Counted from the first letter of the stretch, positions 37,458 to 46,501 are shown. The stretch: DNA of 64,000 nucleotides from JASHPR01 sp963833885 (GCA_963833885.1 CAWHZU010000007.1:124001-188000); one strand, 5' to 3'. The notes: generated by a model from the sequence alone, not told the origin. Program-made: numbers and translations.

Positions 37458-38421
37458 GACCGGAGTCATCCACGACATCGGCTACCGCCGGTACACCGGG
37501 CGGCGGCTGGGCCGGGCCCAGATCGTCCGCGCCCTGTACTGGCACAGCCTGCGCTCGGCCTTCGGCCTGGGCCGCGGCGCCAAGGCCAAGATCGTCCCGG
37601 TGATCGTCTTCGTGATCATGTGCCTGCCCGCGATCGCGAGTGCGGTCACGGTGGCCAACGGCAACCCGCGCCCGGTGCCCTACGACACCTACGTGTTCCA
37701 GCTGCGCGTCGTGCTCATGATCATCTTTGTCGCGGCCCAGGCTCCCGAGCTTGTCTCCCGCGACCTGCGCAGCCACGTGCTGCCGCTGTACTTCTGCCGG
37801 CCGCTGCGCCGCATGGACTACCCGCTGGCCAAGCTGGCCGCGTTCATCACCGCATGCCTGGTCATCATCGAGATCCCGCTGGTGCTGCTCTACCTGGGCA
37901 CGGTCGCCCAGTCGCACGGCCCGCACGCGATCTGGACCCAGACCAGGGCGTTCATACCCGGCCTGCTCGTCGGCCTGATGTGGGCGGTGCTGCTGGCCGC
38001 GATCGGGCTGGCCCTGGCCTCGCTGAGCGGCCGGCGCGCGTACGCGACCGGCGCCATCGCGATCTACTTCTTCCTCACCTGGATCCTGGCCGGGATCCTG
38101 ATCGCCGTCACTCAGCGGAACGTCGCGCGCTCGGCGACGATCAACCCGCCTCCCGGAGGCCGCCCCCCCGGCGTCCCGGCGACGGGGCCGATCAAAGTTC
38201 ACATGATTACCCAGGTGCCGACCACCGCGTCCCACCTGTCCGGCCTGGTCAGCCCGTTCACCACGCTGGACGGCGTGCGGCTGTGGCTGGGCGGCACCTC
38301 GAAGGGCCCGCTGCCCGGCGTGGGCGGCTACGGCGCGCTGTACGGTGCCATGTTCCTGGTGCTGCTCGCGGCCAGCGTCGGCGGCCTGTTCGCCCGGTAC
38401 CGGAAGGCAGGCGCGCTATGA
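37447..38421 (+). CDS. ABC-2-type exporter permease
   Basis: A 324-residue membrane protein with about six transmembrane segments in the ABC-2 arrangement. The region before and after segment 2 (FVAAQAPELVSRDLRSHVLPLYF) is typical of the conserved loop of ABC-2 subunits related to NatB/YhaP-like proteins. An extracellular loop of ~60 residues lies before the last segment. It pairs with the preceding ATPase. Its stop overlaps the next ATPase start (ATGA), so two exporter modules are co-translated. Substrate unknown. Confidence 0.88.
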   Translation: MSAETGVIHDIGYRRYTGRRLGRAQIVRALYWHSLRSAFGLGRGAKAKIVPVIVFVIMCLPAIASAVTVANGNPRPVPYDTYVFQLRVVLMIIFVAAQAPELVSRDLRSHVLPLYFCRPLRRMDYPLAKLAAFITACLVIIEIPLVLLYLGTVAQSHGPHAIWTQTRAFIPGLLVGLMWAVLLAAIGLALASLSGRRAYATGAIAIYFFLTWILAGILIAVTQRNVARSATINPPPGGRPPGVPATGPIKVHMITQVPTTASHLSGLVSPFTTLDGVRLWLGGTSKGPLPGVGGYGALYGAMFLVLLAASVGGLFARYRKAGAL

Positions 38422-39329
38422 GCACCATCGAGCTGCGCAACGTGTCGCGCTGGTACGGCAACGTGGTCGCGGTCAACGACATCACGATGACCATCGGTCC
38501 CGGGGTCACCGGCCTGCTCGGCCCGAACGGCGCGGGCAAGTCAACGGTGCTGCACCTGATAGCCGGGTTCCTCGCGCCGTCACGCGGCGAGCTGACCGTG
38601 GAAGGCGCGGCGAGCTGGCGCAACCCGGGCCTCTACCGCACGGTCGGCCTCGTCCCGGAGCGCGACTCGGTCTACGCGTTCCTCACCGGGGAAGAGTTCG
38701 TCGTCGCCACGGCCCGGCTGCACGAGCTGGCCGATCCGGCCGCCGCGGCACGGCGGGCGATTGCGATCGTGGACATGGCCGAGGCCCAGGACCGCAAGAT
38801 CTCGACCTACTCGAAGGGCATGCGGCAGCGGATCAAGGTCGCGGCCGCGCTCGTGCACGACCCGCAGGTGCTGCTGCTCGACGAGCCCTTCAACGGGATG
38901 GACCCGCGGCAGCGGCTGCACATGATGGACCTGCTGACCAAGCTCGGCGCCGAGGGCCGCACGATCTTGCTCAGCTCGCACATCCTGGAGGAGGTCGAGC
39001 GGCTGGCCGACACCATCCAGGTGATCGTGTCCGGCCGGCTCGCCGCGTCCGGCGACTTCCGCGCGATCCGGCGGCTGATGACCAGCAGGCCGCATGTGTT
39101 CCTGGTCCGCACCTCCGACGACCGGCTGCTCGGGTCGGCGCTGATCGGTCGGCCGGCGGTTGCCGGCGTCGAGGTCACTAACGGCGGCCTGCAGGTCCGG
39201 GCCTCCGACTACGGCACGTTCAGCCGGGAGCTCGCCGTGCTCGCCCGGGACCACGGCGTCCGGCTGCGCGAGGTGCTGCCCGAGGACGAGTCGCTGGAAA
39301 GCGTCTTCGCCTACCTGGTCGAGTCCTGA
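38418..39329 (+). CDS. ABC-2-type exporter ATP-binding protein (second module)
   Basis: A 303-residue ABC ATPase. Walker A is GPNGAGKSTVLH, signature YSKGMRQRIKVAAAL, Walker B LLLLDEPFNGMDP, H-loop SSHILEEVERL, with a C-terminal ~80-residue domain common in exporters. It is similar in layout to the first ATPase of this cluster, so the modules may form a heterodimer or act separately. It is followed by its own permease after 22 bp. Confidence 0.94.
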   Translation: MSTIELRNVSRWYGNVVAVNDITMTIGPGVTGLLGPNGAGKSTVLHLIAGFLAPSRGELTVEGAASWRNPGLYRTVGLVPERDSVYAFLTGEEFVVATARLHELADPAAAARRAIAIVDMAEAQDRKISTYSKGMRQRIKVAAALVHDPQVLLLDEPFNGMDPRQRLHMMDLLTKLGAEGRTILLSSHILEEVERLADTIQVIVSGRLAASGDFRAIRRLMTSRPHVFLVRTSDDRLLGSALIGRPAVAGVEVTNGGLQVRASDYGTFSRELAVLARDHGVRLREVLPEDESLESVFAYLVES

Positions 39330-39351
39330 GAAGCCGAGGGAGATGGCCGCC

Positions 39352-40083
39352 ATGAGCGGGGTGTTCAACAAGGTCGTGGCCTCGATCACGCTGCGCGCGG
39401 TCTTCGGCCGGCGGCGGGCGCTGCTGTTCGCCATCCCGCCGCTGATCCTGATCCTGGTCACGCTGCTGCTGAAGGCGGCCCGCCCGCAGGGCGCGCCGTG
39501 GCCGGGCCGGATCCTCGGCGACTTCGGGTTCACGGTGATTCTCCCGCTCACCGCGCTGATCATCGGCACCAGCGTGCTCGGGGCGGAGATCGACGACGGG
39601 AGCATCGTGCACCTGCTCGCCACCCCGGTGCGCCGTTCCTCGGTGATCGTGACCAAGTTCGCCGTCGGCGCGGTGCTGACCATGGCCTTCGTGGCCGTGC
39701 CCGAGCTGATCGCCGGGCTGATCGCCAGCGGGACGTTCGGCAAGCTCGCGATCGGGCTGTTCGTCGGCGCGCTCGCCGGATCAGTGATCTACAACGCGCT
39801 CTTCATCATGCTCTCCGTACTTACCACCCGCGCGATCGCGGTCGGGCTGCTGTACGTGCTGATCTGGGAGGCGGTGCTGGGCAACTTCGTCAGCGGCGCC
39901 CGGCTGCTGTCGGTCGGGCAGTACTCGCTCGGCGTGGCCAACGGGATCGCGCACGACTCGGCGCTGCACGCCGGCCTGACGCTGACCACGGCTGTGATCA
40001 TGGGCGTGATCGTGACCGTGGCAACCCTGGTCTTCGCGTCCCGGCGGCTGTCGGAGTTCTCACTCAAGGGCGACGCGGTCTAA
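39352..40083 (+). CDS. ABC-2-type exporter permease (second module)
   Basis: A 243-residue membrane protein with six predicted segments. The conserved ABC-2 feature is the loop VLGAEIDDGSIVHLLATPVRRSS, where the ATPase docks. ATG 39352 is preferred: GAGGGAG (39336-39342) lies nine bases upstream, while the ATG at 39343 is directly abutting that site. It closes the four-gene exporter operon; substrate unknown. Confidence 0.9.
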   Translation: MSGVFNKVVASITLRAVFGRRRALLFAIPPLILILVTLLLKAARPQGAPWPGRILGDFGFTVILPLTALIIGTSVLGAEIDDGSIVHLLATPVRRSSVIVTKFAVGAVLTMAFVAVPELIAGLIASGTFGKLAIGLFVGALAGSVIYNALFIMLSVLTTRAIAVGLLYVLIWEAVLGNFVSGARLLSVGQYSLGVANGIAHDSALHAGLTLTTAVIMGVIVTVATLVFASRRLSEFSLKGDAV

Positions 40084-40146
40084 ACCGGCGGCGTCCGCGC
40101 GCAGCGCTGGCGGGGGGCTCGGCGTCTCTTTAGCGTGGACGGGACG

Positions 40147-41364
40147 ATGGCGGGTTTCATGGCCGACGATGTCAGCGGCCAGGAGGGCGCGGCTGGCGTC
40201 GGCCCGGCCGGTCGCGGCGACGCCGCACGGGCCGTGACCGACCTCTTCCGCGACCATCATCTCGAACTTGTCCGGCTGGCCCTGGTGATGGTCGGGGACT
40301 AGGCCACCGCCGAGGACGTGGTGCAAGACGCCTTCGAGCGGCTGCATCGCGGCTGGCGCGGCCTGCCCCGCTACTACGTGACCGCGTACCAGAGCTTTGT
40401 CGGGGAGGCAGCGGCCCACGTCGTGACGTACGCTGCCGTGCACGATTCGGCCACCGGCAAACTCCTGGCCAGGGTTACCGTGCCCACGCTGACCGACGCC
40501 CAGGGTGGCACGGAAGGGCCCAGCATTACCGCGGCGGGCGACGACCGGACGTTCGTGATCACCGAGCAGTCGGATCAACCGAAGGTGGTCAAGTTCTACC
40601 TGCTGCGCGTGGCCGACAACGGCCGGTCGGCGAGGCTCAGCGCGCTGCCACTCACCGTGCCTGGATACCTCTCGGCGCAGGACGTGGCGCTGTCGCCGGA
40701 TGGCACCAGGCTCGCCATGGACGTTCAGCACTGCAACAAGTCGACCTGCCCGTACACCGGGATCCGCGTGGTCACGATCGCGACCCGCGCAGCGAGCACC
40801 TGGGTCACGCGAGCGAACGGGGCCCCGTTCAACGTGTCCTGGGCCGGCAACGAGCACATGGCCTTCGAATGGCAGAGCAATGTCAACAATCCGCCGGCGG
40901 GGCAGCAGACCGGATACCGGCTGCTCAGCCTCACCGGACCGGGCCGGAACCTGATGGCCTCCCGCGCGATCGGGTCGCCCCAGGCCGAGCCGAGCCAGTA
41001 CGTCCCGGCCGCGCTGGTCACGCCGGACGGGAACCTGGTCATCACCTCGACGGTCCAAAACATTTCGCACTTTTTCGGACTGCGGCACACCGTCGTCTCG
41101 CAGATCGTCGAGCTGTCCGCTGGCACCGGCCAGCTGGTGCGGATCCTGCACACCGTGACCCAGTCCGGCGTGGCGTCGGGCGCTAACGGCGTCGGCAAGG
41201 CCGACCAGAGCTGCAACGTGCTGTCGCTGGGGCCGGCCGGCGTGCACGTGCTGGTGGCCTGTCCTGGCTTCGGTCGGCTAGATGGCCGCCGGTTCACTGC
41301 GCTGCCTGGCTTCCCCAGCTCGTCCAGCAGCGGCATCAGCGGGCAGCAGGCCGCCGCCTGGTGA
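40147..41364 (+). pseudogene. Deletion-fused remnant of an ECF sigma factor and its beta-propeller partner
   Basis: A single frame, read with one in-frame TAG at 40300-40302, begins as an ECF sigma factor: LFRDHHLELVRLALVMVGD, then after the stop ATAEDVVQDAFERLHRGW. Near 40360-40370 it switches to the extracellular domain of the beta-propeller-like partner (RYYVTAYQ, TAAGDDRTFVIT). Compared with the pair at 3378-5236, sigma residues from about 88 and partner residues 1 to about 96, including the membrane anchor, have been removed, leaving the fusion in frame. Downstream of the stop ~347 codons remain open. No signal peptide or sigma region 4 survives, so it is very probably non-functional. 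Confidence 0.8.
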
Positions 41365-41423
41365 CCGCCGCCTTCCGCCCTTTCGCCCTGTGGCCGGCGC
41401 TGGCGACCAGCACTGCCGCCTGG

Positions 41424-41996
41424 CTAGGCCTTCGCTTTCGCGGCCGCCTTTGCCTGCTTCTTGTGCTCGCGGACGGCGGCCAGCGAGGCGCCGTCGGTGA
41501 TGTCGGCCACCGAGTAGTGCGAGCCCTCCTCGCCGAACCGGCCCGCCGCCTCCCGCCACCCGTCCGGGCGGATGCCAAGCTGCTTGCCCAGCAGCGCCAT
41601 GGTGATCTGCGCCTTGTACGCGCCGAACCCGGGCAGCTCGGCCAGCCGGCTGGATAGCTCGGTGCCGGTCGCCGCGGTCATCCAGACCTGGCTGGCGTCG
41701 CCGTCGTAGCGTTCCACGATCAGCCTGCCCAGTTCCTGGACCCGTGCGGCCATCGCCTTAGGGAACCGGTGCAAGGCGGGCCGCTCGCTGAACACGGCGG
41801 CGAGCGCGTCCGGGTCGTAGCCGGCCAGCTCCTCGGCCGTCGGCTCGTGGCCGAGCCGCTGCGCCAGCTGGTACGGCGAGCTGAACGCCTTCTCCAGCGG
41901 CACCTGCTGATCCAGCAGCATCGCCGTGAGCAGGGCGAGCGGGCTGCGGGACAGCAGCTCGTTGGCACCGTCTTCGATCGGCAGCGAGAGCGTCAT
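41424..41996 (-). CDS. HhH-GPD-type base-excision DNA glycosylase-like protein
   Basis: A 190-residue, all-helical protein of the HhH-GPD superfamily. The helix-hairpin-helix is LAELPGFGAYKAQITMALLGK. The catalytic Asp position of the superfamily (in GIRPDGW) is present, but the usual catalytic Lys is not clear, so it resembles the short actinobacterial HhH-GPD subgroup without a [4Fe-4S] cluster. A C-terminal Lys/Ala tail may contact DNA. It is predicted to take part in base-excision repair; substrate base unknown. Confidence 0.8.
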   Translation of the reverse strand: MTLSLPIEDGANELLSRSPLALLTAMLLDQQVPLEKAFSSPYQLAQRLGHEPTAEELAGYDPDALAAVFSERPALHRFPKAMAARVQELGRLIVERYDGDASQVWMTAATGTELSSRLAELPGFGAYKAQITMALLGKQLGIRPDGWREAAGRFGEEGSHYSVADITDGASLAAVREHKKQAKAAAKAKA

Positions 41997-42136
41997 CGGT
42001 CCCTCCAGGTCGGACTGCTATCTTCGCAGGAAAACGCCGGGTTGCCGCCTGGCTGGGCGGTCGGCACAGGAACTATATGGGGATAGCCTGGCGTTCCAGG
42101 AAGTGGGATCCCTGCATCCCGCCTAAGGAGATAGAC

Positions 42137-42331
42137 ATGTCGCGTCACCTGATGTTCGGCATCGGCGGGGTCATCATCGGGCTGATTTTGCTGGCCGTAC
42201 TGCCCTGGTGGGTACCGGTGCTGATCATCGTCGCCGCCATCGCGATCCCGGTGATCGCCTGGCGCACCCTCGACTCGTCCCAGCGGCGCCGGGTCCGCGG
42301 AATGCGCAGCCGAGGCCAGCTCGGCCGGTAA
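42137..42331 (+). CDS. Small membrane protein, hypothetical
   Basis: A 64-residue protein with two hydrophobic segments (MFGIGGVIIGLILLAVLPWW, VPVLIIVAAIAIPVIAWRTL) and a basic tail. AAGGAG six bases before ATG 42137 gives a good ribosome-binding site. No family recognised. The 144 bp downstream holds no gene but contains CCCCAATGGGG, a short hairpin, and a repeated TGACGCG. Confidence 0.65.
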   Translation: MSRHLMFGIGGVIIGLILLAVLPWWVPVLIIVAAIAIPVIAWRTLDSSQRRRVRGMRSRGQLGR

Positions 42332-42475
42332 GCCACCCACCAACGCATATCGCCCCAATGGGGTGACGCGCCAGCTGCACGAGCCGACGCGATCCCCCAA
42401 ACTGACGCGTTTCCCCATAAAGCCGGGCTCCGACGGGCCGGGTCTGCCTGCACGGCTCCGGCGGCCTGGGTCGGC

Positions 42476-43648
42476 CTAGTCTGTGGCCGGGACCGGCTGC
42501 GGCGGCGCCTGGCCGTCATACCGGGCCGACGGGCGGATCAGCCGGTTGCCGGATACCTGCTCGAGCACGTGCGCACACCACCCGATCACCCGGCTCGACG
42601 CGAAGGTCGGCGTGAACAGCTCCCGGGGGATCCCGCAGGCGTCCATCACGACGCCGGCGTAGAACTCGACATTCGCGTTCAGGGCCCGGCCGGGCTTCTC
42701 TTCGGCGAGCACCCGGACGATCGTGTCCTCAACGGCCATCGCGAACTCAGCGGTCGAGCCGCCCAGGGTGCTCGCGACCTCGCGCATCAGCGCGGAGCGC
42801 GGATCCTTGCCCTTGTAGACCCGGTGGCCGAAGCCCATGATCCGGTCGCCACGCCCGACCGCGGCGCGGACCCAGGCCTCGGCGCGGTCCGGGCTGCCGA
42901 TGTCGTCGAGCATCTCCAGCACACGGCTCGGCGCGCCGCCGTGCAGCGGCCCGGACAGGCTGCCGATCGCGCCGGTCACCGCCGAGCCGATGTCGGCGCC
43001 GGTGGACGCGATCACCCGGGCGGTGAACGTGGAGGCGTTGAACCCGTGGTCGATCGTGGAGACCAGGTAGCGCTCCAGCGCCCACGCCCGCTGCGGGTCC
43101 GGGCGCTGCCCGGTCAGCATGTACAGGTAGTTGCCGGCCACGGAGAGCTCCGGGTCCGGCGGCACCGGCTGCTGCCCGCCCCGCAGCCGGTACAGCGCGG
43201 TGAGCAGCATCGGCGTCTGCGCGGAGATCTGCATCGCGTTGTCATAGAGCTGCTCTGCGGAGATATCCAGCCAGGAGCGGAAGCCTGCCCGCTGCGCGGC
43301 GAACGAGATCGCCGTGCGCAGCGCGGTCATCGGATCGAACGGCTCGGCGGCGGCGACCAGGCGCAGGAATGGGACCAGGTCCTCCGGCAGCGCTCGGTGC
43401 GAAGCTATCTCGCGGCCGAACTCCTCCCGCTCTGCCTTGTCGGGCAGGTGACCACGGAACATCAGGTACCAGACGTCCTCGAGTGACCGGCGCCGGTTCA
43501 GCTCGATCGCGTCGTACTGCCGGTAGTGGTAGAAGCCCTCGAGGCCACGGACATCGCCGATCTGGGTGTGCGCAACCACCACTCCCTCGAGCCCGGCCGG
43601 CGCCTCGGCCCCGTCCCCATTCGTCGTTACCTGCGCGGTATCTGGCAT
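42476..43648 (-). CDS. Citrate synthase
   Basis: A 390-residue type II-like citrate synthase condensing acetyl-CoA and oxaloacetate. Catalytic-region phrases are SGPLHGGAPSRVLEML (His), IMGFGHRVYKGKDPRS (His) and FTPTFASSRVIGWCAHVLEQ, with the Asp in the preceding NANVEFYAGVVMD region. GGAGGAG seven bases before ATG 43648 supports the start. It is divergent from a second citrate-synthase-like gene with an N-terminal HTH, a conserved actinobacterial pairing. The 180-bp gap has an 18-bp palindrome that could regulate both. Confidence 0.94.
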   Translation of the reverse strand: MPDTAQVTTNGDGAEAPAGLEGVVVAHTQIGDVRGLEGFYHYRQYDAIELNRRRSLEDVWYLMFRGHLPDKAEREEFGREIASHRALPEDLVPFLRLVAAAEPFDPMTALRTAISFAAQRAGFRSWLDISAEQLYDNAMQISAQTPMLLTALYRLRGGQQPVPPDPELSVAGNYLYMLTGQRPDPQRAWALERYLVSTIDHGFNASTFTARVIASTGADIGSAVTGAIGSLSGPLHGGAPSRVLEMLDDIGSPDRAEAWVRAAVGRGDRIMGFGHRVYKGKDPRSALMREVASTLGGSTAEFAMAVEDTIVRVLAEEKPGRALNANVEFYAGVVMDACGIPRELFTPTFASSRVIGWCAHVLEQVSGNRLIRPSARYDGQAPPQPVPATD

Positions 43649-43756
43649 CTGTGATCTCCTCCGGCCGTTGCGAGGATGAGCCGTCGTTACTGGCCTGCCC
43701 AATTGCGGTGACATGCCCTCACCTGACACCGATAGCCTGAGGCATGCTGTCCATAT

Positions 43757-43774
43757 TAGTCAACATTGACTAAA
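43757..43774. promoter_or_regulatory. 18-bp palindrome between divergent citrate synthase genes
   Basis: TTAGTCAA-CA-TTGACTAA is a perfect 8-bp inverted repeat with a 2-bp centre, followed by a further half-site AGTCAA at 43775-43780. It lies 108 bp before one start and 54 bp before the other. The A/T-rich, symmetric sequence in this G/C-rich gap suggests an operator; TTGACT could also be a -35. The neighbouring HTH-citrate synthase is a plausible binder (inference). Confidence 0.65.
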
Positions 43775-43828
43775 GTCAATATGCTGGTCCACAGGTGACC
43801 GTGCGGGGCCACGGCGAGGAGCGGGAGC

Positions 43829-45142
43829 GTGACGGAGTGGATCGGGGCCGCGGAGGCGGCGCAACGGCTCGGCATCAAGCCAGCCAGCCTGTATTCGTAC
43901 GTGAGCCGCGGCGTGCTCACCCCGCGCCGTGGCCCGGACGGCCGGGCCAGCCTGTTTGACGCCGCCGAGATCGAAGACCTCGCGCGTCGCGGCAAGCCGC
44001 GGCGAGGGGCGGGCGGCGCCGAGCTGGTGATCGAGTCGGAGCTGACCGAAATCGCCGACGACCGGCTTCGCTTCCGCGGGCATGACGCGATCGCCCTGGC
44101 CACAAGCAGGAGCTTCGAGGAGGTTGCCAGCCTGCTGTGGACCGGGTCCTTCGACGACCCATCCGCCAAGGGCCCGTGGCGGGCCACCGGCGAGGCGATC
44201 GCCGCCGGGACCGCCGCCCAGGCTGCGCTTCCGCCGGACACCTACCCGCTGGAGCGGCTGCAGGTGATCGTCCCCGCCGTGGCCGCCACCGACCGGCTCC
44301 GGCTGCACCTGGACCGGCCCGCCGTCATCGCAGCGGCCAGCGGCCTGATCGCCGCCATGGCCGACTGCCTGCCCGCGGCTGGCCCGGACGCCACCGTGGC
44401 CGGGGACGACAGCGCCGCCCTGGCCGGGGACAACAGCGCGGCCGTGGCCGGGGACGACGGCGCCGCCCTGGCCGGGGACGACAGCGCCGCCCTGGCCGGG
44501 GACGACAGCATCGCCGGGCGGCTGGCGACCAAGCTGTGCCAGCGGCGCCCTTCGGCGGGACTGGTCGCCGCGCTGCGCGCGGCCCTTGTGCTGGCGGCCG
44601 ATCACGAGCTCGCCGCCTCGACGCTGGCTGCCCGCGTCGCCGCGTCGGTACGGGCCGACCCGTATGCGGTGGTCGGCACCGGGCTCGGCACGATGAGCGG
44701 CGCCCTGCACGGCGGAGCCTCGCTGGGCGCCGAGGTGCTGCTCGCGTCCGCCAGCGGGCCGGCCGACGCGCCGCGCGTGGTCGGCGAGTTGCTGCGCCGA
44801 GGGGAGCGGATTCCCGGGCTCGGCCATTTCGTGTACCAGACCGGCGACCCGCGGGCCATGCTGCTGCTCGACCTGATCAGGGCGGCGGCCCCGGATTCCG
44901 GCCGGCTGGCCGTCGCCGAGGCGGTACTCGCCGAGGCCGGCCGCCGGGCGCTGCCCGCGCCGAACATAGAGCTGGCGCTCGCTGTGCTGGCCTCGGTGGC
45001 CGGGATGGTTCCAGGGGCTGGCGAGGCGGTGTTCGCGGTCGCCAGGACGGCCGGCTGGCTGGCGCACGCGCTCGAGGAGTACGCGCGCGCCACGCCGATC
45101 CGCCCCCGCGGTGTCTACATCGGCCACCCCGCGATCACATAG
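43829..45142 (+). CDS. Citrate synthase family protein with N-terminal helix-turn-helix
   Basis: A 437-residue fusion. Residues 1-55 form an excisionase/MerR-like HTH (WIGAAEAAQRLGIKPASLYS), and residues ~65-435 resemble citrate synthase. The citrate synthase phrases are present in altered form (SGALHGGASLG; IPGLGHFVYQTGDPRA), and the histidines are kept. Residues 190-229 are five copies of an 8-residue Ala/Gly/Asp unit encoded by a 24-bp repeat, an insertion between helices. Such HTH-fused citrate synthases occur next to normal citrate synthase genes in actinomycetes; they may be enzymes, regulators or both. Function not established here. Confidence 0.88.
   Translation: MTEWIGAAEAAQRLGIKPASLYSYVSRGVLTPRRGPDGRASLFDAAEIEDLARRGKPRRGAGGAELVIESELTEIADDRLRFRGHDAIALATSRSFEEVASLLWTGSFDDPSAKGPWRATGEAIAAGTAAQAALPPDTYPLERLQVIVPAVAATDRLRLHLDRPAVIAAASGLIAAMADCLPAAGPDATVAGDDSAALAGDNSAAVAGDDGAALAGDDSAALAGDDSIAGRLATKLCQRRPSAGLVAALRAALVLAADHELAASTLAARVAASVRADPYAVVGTGLGTMSGALHGGASLGAEVLLASASGPADAPRVVGELLRRGERIPGLGHFVYQTGDPRAMLLLDLIRAAAPDSGRLAVAEAVLAEAGRRALPAPNIELALAVLASVAGMVPGAGEAVFAVARTAGWLAHALEEYARATPIRPRGVYIGHPAIT
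44396..44515 (+). repeat. Five tandem 24-bp repeats inside HTH-citrate synthase
   Basis: Copies begin at 44396, 44420, 44444, 44468 and 44492, differing by one to three bases. Each encodes (V/L)AGD(D/N)(S/G)AA or a one-residue variant. The repeats stay in frame and insert an acidic, low-complexity stretch of 40 residues into the enzyme. Confidence 0.95.
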
Positions 45143-45309
45143 CCGCGCCCCGCCCGGCTTCCCTGTTCCGGCAGGCGCCCCGCCCACATGCCGCGTCCGC
45201 CCACGCGTCCCGCCCCCGCGTCCGCGCCGCGCCCGCCCCCGCGCCCGCGGGAATCAGACCGGGGGCCGCCGCCTTTTCTCTTGCAGAACGCCGATCCTGG
45301 AGACCAGCC

Positions 45310-45807
45310 ATGGCCGTACGCCGCCTGAACCACGCCGTCCTCTACGTCAGCGACCTCGCCAGGGTCGTCGACTTTTACTGCTACACGCTCGGGTTCGAGG
45401 TACGCATGCAGATCCCGGGCCGCGCCGCGTTCCTGCGCTCGCCGGAATCGGCCAACGATCACGATCTCGGCCTGTTCGAGGTCGGGCAGGCACCCGTGCC
45501 GCGCAATCCCTACGTGGGCCTGTACCACCTGGCCTGGGAAGTCGGCACGCTGGCGGAACTGGCGGAGATCCGGGGCAGGCTCGACGAGCGCGGGGCGCTC
45601 GTTGGCGCGAGTGACCACCGGGTCTCCAAGTCGCTGTACGCCAAGGACCCGAGCGGCATCGAGTTCGAGGTGATGTGGCGGGTGCCGGCGGAGGACTGGG
45701 AGCAGGAAATGAAGGGCGGCGAGATGATCGCGCCGCTCGACCTGGAAGGCGAGATCGCCCGGTGGGGCGACCGGATCACTGGCGCTGCCGCCGGCTCGGT
45801 GACCTGA
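45310..45807 (+). CDS. VOC (glyoxalase/dioxygenase) superfamily protein
   Basis: A 165-residue protein of two paired beta-alpha-beta units. The first metal-ligand region is LNHAVLYVSDLARVVDFY, a second His is in GLYHLAWEVGTL and a Glu in GIEFEVMWRV, giving the His-His-Glu pattern of metal-dependent VOC enzymes, with SLYAKDPSG between. It could be a ring-cleaving dioxygenase-like enzyme or a resistance protein; the substrate is unknown. Start ATG 45310 lies ~165 bp after the HTH-citrate synthase in the same direction, with only Pro/Ala-coding-like G/C-rich sequence between. Confidence 0.85.
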   Translation: MAVRRLNHAVLYVSDLARVVDFYCYTLGFEVRMQIPGRAAFLRSPESANDHDLGLFEVGQAPVPRNPYVGLYHLAWEVGTLAELAEIRGRLDERGALVGASDHRVSKSLYAKDPSGIEFEVMWRVPAEDWEQEMKGGEMIAPLDLEGEIARWGDRITGAAAGSVT

Positions 45808-45883
45808 CCGGGCACTAGCCTGGCCCCGGGCGCCGGGGCGAGTCGGCCAGTGGGATGCGGCGGCCCACAGCGCCCGGGCCGCG

Positions 45884-46501
45884 TCAGCGTTCCTGCGGCT
45901 TGGTCCTGGTCTCGATCGTGCCCTTGTAGGCGATGCCCCTGACGTGCACGGTCGGGGCGTCGTGCGGCAGCCGGAGTTCCGTCTCTTCCTCCGCCGACCA
46001 GCCCTTGCTCACGCCGAAGCCATCCATCTCGACCCTGACCCCGGGCGGGACCAGGATGTCGATCCGCGACTTGTACGCCACCGCCACCACGGTGGTGACC
46101 GGCCCGGTCAGCTCGGCGGCGCGCAGGTCGAGCCACCCATCGCCCTTGTAGACGACGGAGGTGAAACGCTCGGGCACGCGCCACCGCCCGCCGCGGCGGA
46201 TCGAGTTCTTGTACGCCAGCGCCCACCGGCCGGGCGTCCTACCCCCGACCGCTGGCGCGCTGCTCTGCGGCGCGGCGGCGGGCAGGTCGCCGGTGAGGCG
46301 TTCGAGGTCGGCGCTGGTCCGCGCCGTGAGCGCGGCGCGCATCCGCTCGTCGAACTCGTCGTCATCGAGCCGCCGTTCCGCGAAAGCCTGCTGCAGCCGC
46401 TGCACGACGGCATCCCGGTCCTGGTCGGACGCGCGGATTGGCGGAGGCAGTCCCGGCTCGGGATCGCCGTTCGGCCTGATCGAGATCTCTTCCGGACTCA
46501 A
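45884..46501 (-). CDS. DUF1707 domain protein with LiaF-like C-terminal domain
   Basis: A 205-residue soluble protein. Residues ~20-75 form DUF1707 (RASDQDRDAVVQRLQQAFAE, then LDDDEFDERMRAALTA), and residues ~100-200 are strand-rich, resembling the cell-wall-active antibiotics response (LiaF C-terminal-like) domain (DLRAAELTGPVTTVVAVAYK, DILVPPGVRVEMDGFGV). There are no membrane segments. Its upstream motif AGATATATCG is shared with the DUF1707 gene at 25.4 kb. Function unknown; an envelope-stress role is inferred from the C-terminal domain. Confidence 0.85.
   Translation of the reverse strand: MSPEEISIRPNGDPEPGLPPPIRASDQDRDAVVQRLQQAFAERRLDDDEFDERMRAALTARTSADLERLTGDLPAAAPQSSAPAVGGRTPGRWALAYKNSIRRGGRWRVPERFTSVVYKGDGWLDLRAAELTGPVTTVVAVAYKSRIDILVPPGVRVEMDGFGVSKGWSAEEETELRLPHDAPTVHVRGIAYKGTIETRTKPQER

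Noticed and set aside
40300..40302. In-frame TAG as a read-through or recoded codon
   Set aside because: The gene also lacks sigma region 4 and the partner's membrane anchor, so decay explains the stop better.
42340..42420. Small regulatory RNA in the gap after the 64-residue membrane gene
   Set aside because: Only a 5-bp hairpin (CCCCAATGGGG) and a repeated TGACGCG are visible, not enough to support an RNA gene.
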